A stretch of 51,569 nt of DNA from IMG/VR virus record IMGVR_UViG_3300047333_000128, positions 1-51,569 of that record, one strand, 5' to 3'. This DNA is from a virus. Each line of letters starts with the position of its first letter. The first letter of the stretch is position 1. Of the stretch, positions 46,941-51,569 are shown piece after piece. The notes under the pieces are model-generated. The model saw nothing but the letters and a program-made list of their open reading frames with translations, had not been told where the DNA came from and searched no databases. The translations under genes and the position numbers were made by a program.

Positions 46941-48081
46941 TCTAAGTGACATACTCACGTCGCTGAACAAAGAGTTTGGCGATGGCTCGATCACGATTGC
47001 CTCAAAGCTGAAGCCACGCGAATACAGGTCATCCGGCAGCATAGCGGTTGATCTTGCACTTGGCGGAGGCTACGGCAAATCGACTATTGTTGACGTCATC
47101 GGCAAGCAGTCGGCGGGCAAGACATTGCTCTTCGAACTAGCTGCGGTGACTGCCCAGAAGGTCGAGAATAAGCCGTCGTGCATCTTCGACTTCGAAGGTA
47201 CGTTCGATCCGTCGCGATTCATCTTGCTGGGCGGTGATCTAAGCGGCCTCACTCTTATTCGCGCAGAGAATTTCTCTGACAAAGTTGGTCCGCTCTTTAT
47301 GGATTGGGCAGCGGACATGATGAAAGCAATTCTAACCACCGGTCGATTTGCATGTATTGCAAACGATTCAACTGCAGCAATGGTAAGCAAAGCAGAGTAC
47401 AACATCAAAGAAGAAAAAGGCGAAGAAGCAGCGACGATGGCGTACACCGCGCGCGGTATGTCATCGATCCTACGGCAGATTGTCGGCACCGGTATCCTCG
47501 CTCGATCAGGAACGACCGTGTTCTATATGTCGCAGATGCGCGACAACATCGGCGGGCGCAGCTTCGGTGGACGACCGATTCCCGACAAACGTACCGGCGG
47601 AAGAGCGTTACCGTTTTACGCAGCCACGCAGTTAGAAATCTCGCGTGGCGATACGTTCACGGCCGACGTCGATGTCTCGGGCGTCATGGCGAAGGATGCT
47701 GAAGTCGGCCACGAGACGAAGGTCCGCGTGCGCAAGAATAAGCTGAACGGCAAGCAGGGTCGCGTTGCGTCGTTCGATCTGTACAGCGAAGGCGAGGTGC
47801 GAGGGCTCGACGCTGTAGGCGAACTCGCGCGCCTGTGCGTGCTGACGGGCGTTGTCGAGAAGGGTGGCACGTGGTACTCTTTTCCGAACGGTGAACGCGT
47901 ACAGGGCAAGGATGCCGTCGAAGAGCAGCTTGCCAATCCTGACGTCTTCGAGTCGATCTACGCGTTGACGCGGGCACGGTTGGAACTGTCGATGCAGGAG
48001 CATGCGTTGCCGGAAGAAGTGATCGAAGGCGAAGAACCGGACTTCGATCCTGATATCGCATTGATGAGTAAGTACGGGTGA
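46933..48081 (+). CDS. RecA/UvsX-type recombinase
   Basis: 382 aa. N-terminal LTSLNKEFGDGSI, Walker A GKQSAGKT (about residues 54-61), IFDFEGTFDPSRF (about 83) where RecA has its 'DAE' strand, Walker B-like FACIANDST (about 137), FYMSQMRDNIG (about 197) corresponding to RecA 'INQ.R..IG', and a variable C-terminus with acidic end. It makes filaments on single-stranded DNA and catalyses strand exchange; with the nuclease, resolvases and SSB it gives a complete phage recombination system. ATG 46933 overlaps the previous stop; a longer frame starts at 46903. Confidence 0.85.
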   Translation: MFDLSDILTSLNKEFGDGSITIASKLKPREYRSSGSIAVDLALGGGYGKSTIVDVIGKQSAGKTLLFELAAVTAQKVENKPSCIFDFEGTFDPSRFILLGGDLSGLTLIRAENFSDKVGPLFMDWAADMMKAILTTGRFACIANDSTAAMVSKAEYNIKEEKGEEAATMAYTARGMSSILRQIVGTGILARSGTTVFYMSQMRDNIGGRSFGGRPIPDKRTGGRALPFYAATQLEISRGDTFTADVDVSGVMAKDAEVGHETKVRVRKNKLNGKQGRVASFDLYSEGEVRGLDAVGELARLCVLTGVVEKGGTWYSFPNGERVQGKDAVEEQLANPDVFESIYALTRARLELSMQEHALPEEVIEGEEPDFDPDIALMSKYG

Positions 48082-48557
48082 CGGAAGCACAACGTATCTC
48101 GCGCGACCAAGAAGCGCACATCCGCACACAACTCAAACGAATATATGGAATTGCAAATCTACAACCGGGGAGCGGCAATCAAGCAACAGCACCAAACGAC
48201 GTCGCCGTGCATAATGCGTTTCACGTCGAATGCAAAGCGACATCAGCCAAAGCAATCAACGTTGAATTTGATTGGATTGCAAAAGCGTCTCGACTTGCAT
48301 TGCAGTTTGCAGTACCCGCGTTCGTCGCATTACGCTTTGCAGTGTACAGCAAAAAAGATTACTTCGTCGTTGAAGATAGCACGTTCTACAACTTCTTACG
48401 CATGGAACGTGAAGTTCAAGCACTCATAAACGAGCGCAATCTTTTGCGTGACGAGAACACAAGTCTACGCGAAACAATACGAAAACTAACGACGCCGGAA
48501 CGAACACACAAACGTATTCCATCAGACTTGCCGGATGATCCATACAAAGGTGGCTGA
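48078..48557 (+). CDS. Hjc/RecU-like PD-(D/E)XK resolvase, 159 aa
   Basis: N-terminal half holds the nuclease core GSGNQATAPNDVAVHNAFHVECKAT: Asp about 39, Glu about 49 and Lys 51 form the catalytic D...ExK. The following strands and helix (LALQFAVPAFVALRFAVYSK) fit the junction-resolvase fold of archaeal Hjc type. A coiled-coil helix and a basic, Pro-rich tail follow. The phage thus encodes two unrelated junction nucleases. GTG overlaps the RecA stop. Confidence 0.65.
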   Translation: MTEAQRISRDQEAHIRTQLKRIYGIANLQPGSGNQATAPNDVAVHNAFHVECKATSAKAINVEFDWIAKASRLALQFAVPAFVALRFAVYSKKDYFVVEDSTFYNFLRMEREVQALINERNLLRDENTSLRETIRKLTTPERTHKRIPSDLPDDPYKGG

Positions 48558-48558
48558 C

Positions 48559-48927
48559 ATGCTTGCAATGATTCACGAGTACAAAGGCTACGAATATCGT
48601 CACGACGATTCCGTACCTGAACTGCCGTACGTTTTGTTGTTTGAACGCAAACCACTGATCGAATTCGAATCGTATGAGTCGCTTACGAACTTTGTCGATC
48701 ACGCAATAGACTTACTCGAACAGACACCGCAATTCAAAGATTACAAGCTGCACCTAACGGGTTGCGCGCGGTGCCGCAAGACGGCCAACGGCGGTGAAGT
48801 TAACCCGTGCGAGACGGGGCGTGAAAAGTTCATACACGGCAAGAACGCAGCCGTCATCGTCTCCAACCATCTTGTGGAGGCGATTACGTCGCTGCGCAAG
48901 GGCGAAGATACGCCCAGCGGAGAATAA
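48559..48927 (+). CDS. hypothetical protein with Cys cluster, 122 aa
   Basis: ATG 48559 is preferred because AAAGGTGG is seven bases upstream. Residues about 69-86 hold CARCRKTANGGEVNPC, three cysteines in a short basic loop, possibly a zinc site, before a helical C-terminus. No family recognised. Lies between resolvase and sigma-like genes. Confidence 0.55.
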   Translation: MLAMIHEYKGYEYRHDDSVPELPYVLLFERKPLIEFESYESLTNFVDHAIDLLEQTPQFKDYKLHLTGCARCRKTANGGEVNPCETGREKFIHGKNAAVIVSNHLVEAITSLRKGEDTPSGE

Positions 48928-49437
48928 GTGTCCTACAACGAGTACACGTTCACGACGGTCAAGACGCTGCGCACCGCCCTTCGTCACTATCGCAATCTCG
49001 CACAGTGTACGGATGGCGTCTCGGCTACGATCTACCTTGACCTGAAGCGTGCCCTCGGCGACGATCCAACCCAACCCGTCCATGTGTTAACCGCTCACCA
49101 ACGCAAACTCGTCCAACAGTATCTAATTGAACGCAAGCCGTCCGCAGAGGTAGCAAAGCAAAACAACATTACGCTTCGCGTGCTCCATCTAAACATACAG
49201 CATGCACTCGAAGCGTTATTGGAGTTTCTTGAATCGAACATTGAAAGACGCGCAGATTCGTGGCAGCCGTGGATGCTGGACTTGATGCGTGATCCCTACA
49301 TGTCGGTTGATGAAATTGCTGCAAAGGTCGGCAAGAGCACCAATGCCGTTTACTGTGCAATGACGAGGTACCGAGAGAGTGAAAAACTGCCCTTTAGAGC
49401 AGTACGCAGACGAGTTACTCGCAGCCAATCCAAGTGA
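48928..49437 (+). CDS. sigma region 4-like HTH protein, 169 aa
   Basis: GTG right after the previous stop. Two helix-turn-helix regions can be read: LTAHQRKLVQQYLIERKPSAEVAKQNNITLRVLHL (about residues 54-88, split here by pattern), a layout like sigma70 region 4, and MSVDEIAAKVGKSTNAVYCAM (about 125-145), followed by a basic tail. Phage proteins of this type include late sigma factors or transcription regulators. It could recognise the repeated promoter module. No region 2 is present, so it is not a full sigma factor. Confidence 0.5.
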   Translation: MSYNEYTFTTVKTLRTALRHYRNLAQCTDGVSATIYLDLKRALGDDPTQPVHVLTAHQRKLVQQYLIERKPSAEVAKQNNITLRVLHLNIQHALEALLEFLESNIERRADSWQPWMLDLMRDPYMSVDEIAAKVGKSTNAVYCAMTRYRESEKLPFRAVRRRVTRSQSK

Positions 49438-49660
49438 AGAAATCGTCATACTGTCGAAGTGGCAACTTCAGCGAATCGCAAAAACTGAACTGCTAATCGA
49501 TTCAACACGAATTGAGTTTCATGCTGAAATCATCGATAAACCCTTGGGGGTCGATCACTTACGGGCACGAGACCGTGAACGCAAGCGAGCAAAACGAAAA
49601 GCAGATGCAGCTTCCGGGAATCCCATTGTTCGTCGAGGGAAAGTTAAAGCCATACAATGA
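49379..49660 (+). CDS. hypothetical basic protein, 93 aa
   Basis: GTG start inside the previous gene (59-base overlap); the stop overlaps the ATG of the small terminase (ATGA), the common coupling pattern. Acidic helical N-terminal half, then a very basic C-terminus (ARDRERKRAKRKADAA). A second frame over 49512-49694 is also protein-like, and only one or both may be real. Confidence 0.45.
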   Translation: MKNCPLEQYADELLAANPSEEIVILSKWQLQRIAKTELLIDSTRIEFHAEIIDKPLGVDHLRARDRERKRAKRKADAASGNPIVRRGKVKAIQ

Positions 49661-49694
49661 CAAGTGGAGTGACCCAACGCGAAGCAAAGATTGA
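49512..49694 (+). CDS. alternative overlapping frame, 60 aa
   Basis: TTG/ATG start without a clear ribosome binding site; reads through most of the preceding gene in another frame and into the terminase start. The C-terminal half (MQLPGIPLFVEGKLKPYND...) has good protein character and normal codon choice. Listed because the choice between the two frames cannot be made from sequence alone. Confidence 0.35.
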   Translation: MSFMLKSSINPWGSITYGHETVNASEQNEKQMQLPGIPLFVEGKLKPYNDKWSDPTRSKD

Positions 49695-50226
49695 AGCTGC
49701 ATTCATGGACCCTGCGCAGCAGCGGGTCTTTCAAATGTATGTCGGACTTGGACCGGAACGGTCGATTCTCAAGTTGCTTGCGGTGTGCAAAGAAGCGGGC
49801 ATCGACACAAGCGAAGCAACGTTAAAGAGATGGTCATCGAAGTTCAAGTGGACTGATCTTGTCACACGAACTGAACAACAGATATCGAACCGCATCGCCG
49901 AAGAAGCGATGCCTTTGCATGTTAAGAACACGCAGAAGGACCTCGATATCATTGGTCAACTCAAAGAGAAATTCTACGCGCGTGTTGAAGCGGGCGAGAT
50001 TAAAATCGACCTTGCTGATTACGTTCTGCTGCTGAAGACCGAAGCATTGATCGTCGGTGATCCGACCGAACGCAAAGAGATTGTGAATACCGACAAACAT
50101 ACGGTTGAAGTTCACATGACGAACGAGCAGATGGCTGACTTCATGCGGTTCGATGCAATTCAGAAGCACGGCCTGCCGCCACCGCCGAAGAACGTTACGC
50201 CGGAAGTTGAACATGACGCAGAGTGA
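49657..50226 (+). CDS. terminase small subunit, 189 aa
   Basis: An N-terminal helix-turn-helix-like region with KLLAVCKEAGIDTSEATLKRWSSKFKW (about residues 38-64) fits the DNA-binding domain of small terminases, which recognise the packaging start. A helical oligomerisation region (about 70-145) and a Pro-rich C-terminus for the large subunit follow. It overlaps the large subunit gene by 14 bases. Confidence 0.7.
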   Translation: MTSGVTQREAKIEAAFMDPAQQRVFQMYVGLGPERSILKLLAVCKEAGIDTSEATLKRWSSKFKWTDLVTRTEQQISNRIAEEAMPLHVKNTQKDLDIIGQLKEKFYARVEAGEIKIDLADYVLLLKTEALIVGDPTERKEIVNTDKHTVEVHMTNEQMADFMRFDAIQKHGLPPPPKNVTPEVEHDAE

Positions 50227-51569
50227 AATCGAAGCGGCGGCGCGTCGAGCACTCGCCCAGAACACGAAGTACGGTTACGCGGAAGATAAAATCTACGTTG
50301 ACGGTGCTCCGTTCAGCTTCGAGAATCACAACTATCTCGTAGGGCTGTATCAGGATCACCATCGCAACATTGTGATCGAGAAAAGCGCGCAGATGGGTGC
50401 AAGCGTGTACGCACTCGCGACTGCGTTCTTTGTATGTGACTCGATCAACAAGAACGTGATCTACTTCTTTCCGACTGATACGGACGTTCAAGACTTCTCA
50501 AAGACGCGTGCGAATCCGATGATCGACGATTCGCCACATTTGCGTTCGATCACATCGACTAAAGACTCTCTCGGTTTGCGCCGCGTCAACAAAGCGTGGC
50601 TGTACTTTCGAGGTATGAAGTCGTCGATTGCAATGAAGTCGATTCCCGGTGACTATCTCATCATGGACGAACTTGATGAAGTTAGCGAAGCATCGGAAGC
50701 ACTTGCGGATCAACGTTTGAATCACTCGTCTCTCAAATGGCGTTTGAAGCTATCGACGCCAACGTTTGAAGGTTACGGTATTGATCGAGAATTCAAAGCA
50801 TCGGATCAACGCTATTGGAATCTCGTATGCCGCAAATGCAACACGTACAACATCGTCGAGAAAACTTTTCCTGACTGCGTACGCGAAGTGTCGGATACGG
50901 AAGCGTATCTTATCTGTTCAAACTGCAAAAGCAATCTTGATTCGCAGTACGGTGTTTGGGTACCTGACAATCCCAAAGTCAACCGTGTGCATGGCTACCA
51001 CATGTCCGGTCTATATTCGCATTTCCTTGACCTAAGTGACCTGATGGCAGAGTACCGCACCGGCAGACGTCGTGCGGAATTCATGCGTTCCAAACTTGGC
51101 ATACCGTACACTGCAGCGGATCAACGTATCACGTATGGTATGGTGCAAGCATGTCAAACCGGTGGCGAGATGCACATCGATTCGCGCACGTACATGGGCG
51201 TCGATCAAAAAGGCAACGAACTGCACATCGTCATTCGCAAACCAAACCGCATTACCGGTAAGCATGACATCATTCAAATTTGCAGAGTACGCACGTTTCC
51301 TGAACTCGATCAATTCATGCGCATATACGACGTCAACACGTGCGTCATCGACGGCATGCCGAATCAGCATAGCGCACGAGACTTCGCATCGCGATTTCCT
51401 GGGCGTGTCTTCTTGTGCTACTATCAGGATACGCAGCGAGGCGATTACTCGTGGCAAGAACCTCGCTCGGGCGGTGAAGGCGGCGACCATTGGGAAGTCA
51501 AGGCTAACCGCACGGAAGCACTCGACGCGATGTATGAACAGGTCATACGTCAAGAGATAACGCTTCCGA
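50213..51569 (+). CDS. terminase large subunit, GpA-like, partial
   Basis: Open to the window edge: 452 codons, lacking the C-terminal part. ATPase: a deviant Walker A EKSAQMGAS (about residues 56-64) as in lambda gpA, Walker B YLIMDELDEV (about 147-156). Two zinc-type pairs CRKC (about 207) and CSNC (about 241) as in GpA-family proteins. Nuclease: MGVDQKGNELHIV (about 323-335) gives the first catalytic Asp, and CVIDGMPN (about 379) the second; the final motif is off the window. It cuts concatemers and packages DNA into the prohead. Confidence 0.9.
   Translation, partial: MTQSEIEAAARRALAQNTKYGYAEDKIYVDGAPFSFENHNYLVGLYQDHHRNIVIEKSAQMGASVYALATAFFVCDSINKNVIYFFPTDTDVQDFSKTRANPMIDDSPHLRSITSTKDSLGLRRVNKAWLYFRGMKSSIAMKSIPGDYLIMDELDEVSEASEALADQRLNHSSLKWRLKLSTPTFEGYGIDREFKASDQRYWNLVCRKCNTYNIVEKTFPDCVREVSDTEAYLICSNCKSNLDSQYGVWVPDNPKVNRVHGYHMSGLYSHFLDLSDLMAEYRTGRRRAEFMRSKLGIPYTAADQRITYGMVQACQTGGEMHIDSRTYMGVDQKGNELHIVIRKPNRITGKHDIIQICRVRTFPELDQFMRIYDVNTCVIDGMPNQHSARDFASRFPGRVFLCYYQDTQRGDYSWQEPRSGGEGGDHWEVKANRTEALDAMYEQVIRQEITLP

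Noticed and set aside
1-51569. Over-representation of CCCAGG/CCTGGG
   Set aside because: It caught the eye in many genes, but a rough count on both strands is close to expectation for this length.
1-51569. CRISPR arrays, transposons, integrase and attachment sites
   Set aside because: No regularly spaced repeats, transposase or recombinase frames, or tRNA-like att sequences were seen.

Overview
The window looks like most of the genome of a tailed double-stranded DNA phage with a long non-contractile tail (siphovirus type). Evidence: a lambda-type terminase pair at the right edge, an HK97-type head module, a tail tube protein, a frameshifted tail chaperone, a 1733-residue tape measure gene and a lysis cassette. 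Base composition is near 52-53% GC. No integrase, excisionase or CI-like repressor is recognisable, so a virulent lifestyle is favoured, but the window is incomplete: terminase runs off the right end and no portal gene is visible. The host cannot be named. Several operon heads carry sigma70-like promoters placed 6-7 bases before the start codon, which points to a host that translates leaderless mRNA well.

Layout. (1) 1-1270, rightward small genes ending in a MazG-like pyrophosphohydrolase and two tiny overlapping peptides. (2) 1281-3448, leftward genes of unknown role. (3) 3449-3466, an 18-bp divergent promoter. (4) 3467-5518, rightward operon with a DUF1599/Nmad1-like protein. (5) 5515-6159, leftward small membrane or secreted proteins. 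(6) 6160-6761, no genes: operator-like palindromes, a highly folded candidate RNA and a strong terminator. (7) 6762-9425, leftward operon ending upstream with a DUF932/TIGR03299-like protein. (8) 9430-9856, control region and structured leader. (9) 9857-31931, late structural operon: protease-scaffold with a nested scaffold start, decoration protein, capsid, connectors, tail tube, frameshifted chaperone, tape measure, distal tail proteins and a LamG-containing fibre. A small leftward RHH-type gene (17691-17951) sits inside it. (10) 31984-34063, lysis. (11) 34060-37063, leftward genes including an SNF2 helicase and a MerR-like protein. (12) 37124-37240, a promoter-terminator unit for a small RNA. 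(13) 37197-51569, rightward replication, recombination and packaging: HTH initiator-like protein, loader-like protein, DnaB helicase, primase, SSB, DNA polymerase A, RecB/Cas4-like nuclease, RuvC-like and Hjc-like resolvases, RecA, a sigma-region-4-like protein, TerS and TerL.

The replication genes form an almost unbroken chain of start/stop overlaps, so they are probably co-transcribed and translationally coupled. The recombination set (RecA, PD-(D/E)XK nuclease, two resolvases) suggests recombination-dependent replication or concatemer processing before packaging. The head genes are split: terminase lies at one end, while protease, scaffold and capsid begin only after about 10 kb of accessory genes in both orientations.

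The least explained parts are non-coding: three folded segments (6285-6560, 9530-9740, 42028-42152), a small-RNA unit (37124-37204), a repeated promoter module (2915-2946, 9492-9523, 36579-36605) and the symmetrical leaderless divergent promoter at 3449-3466.
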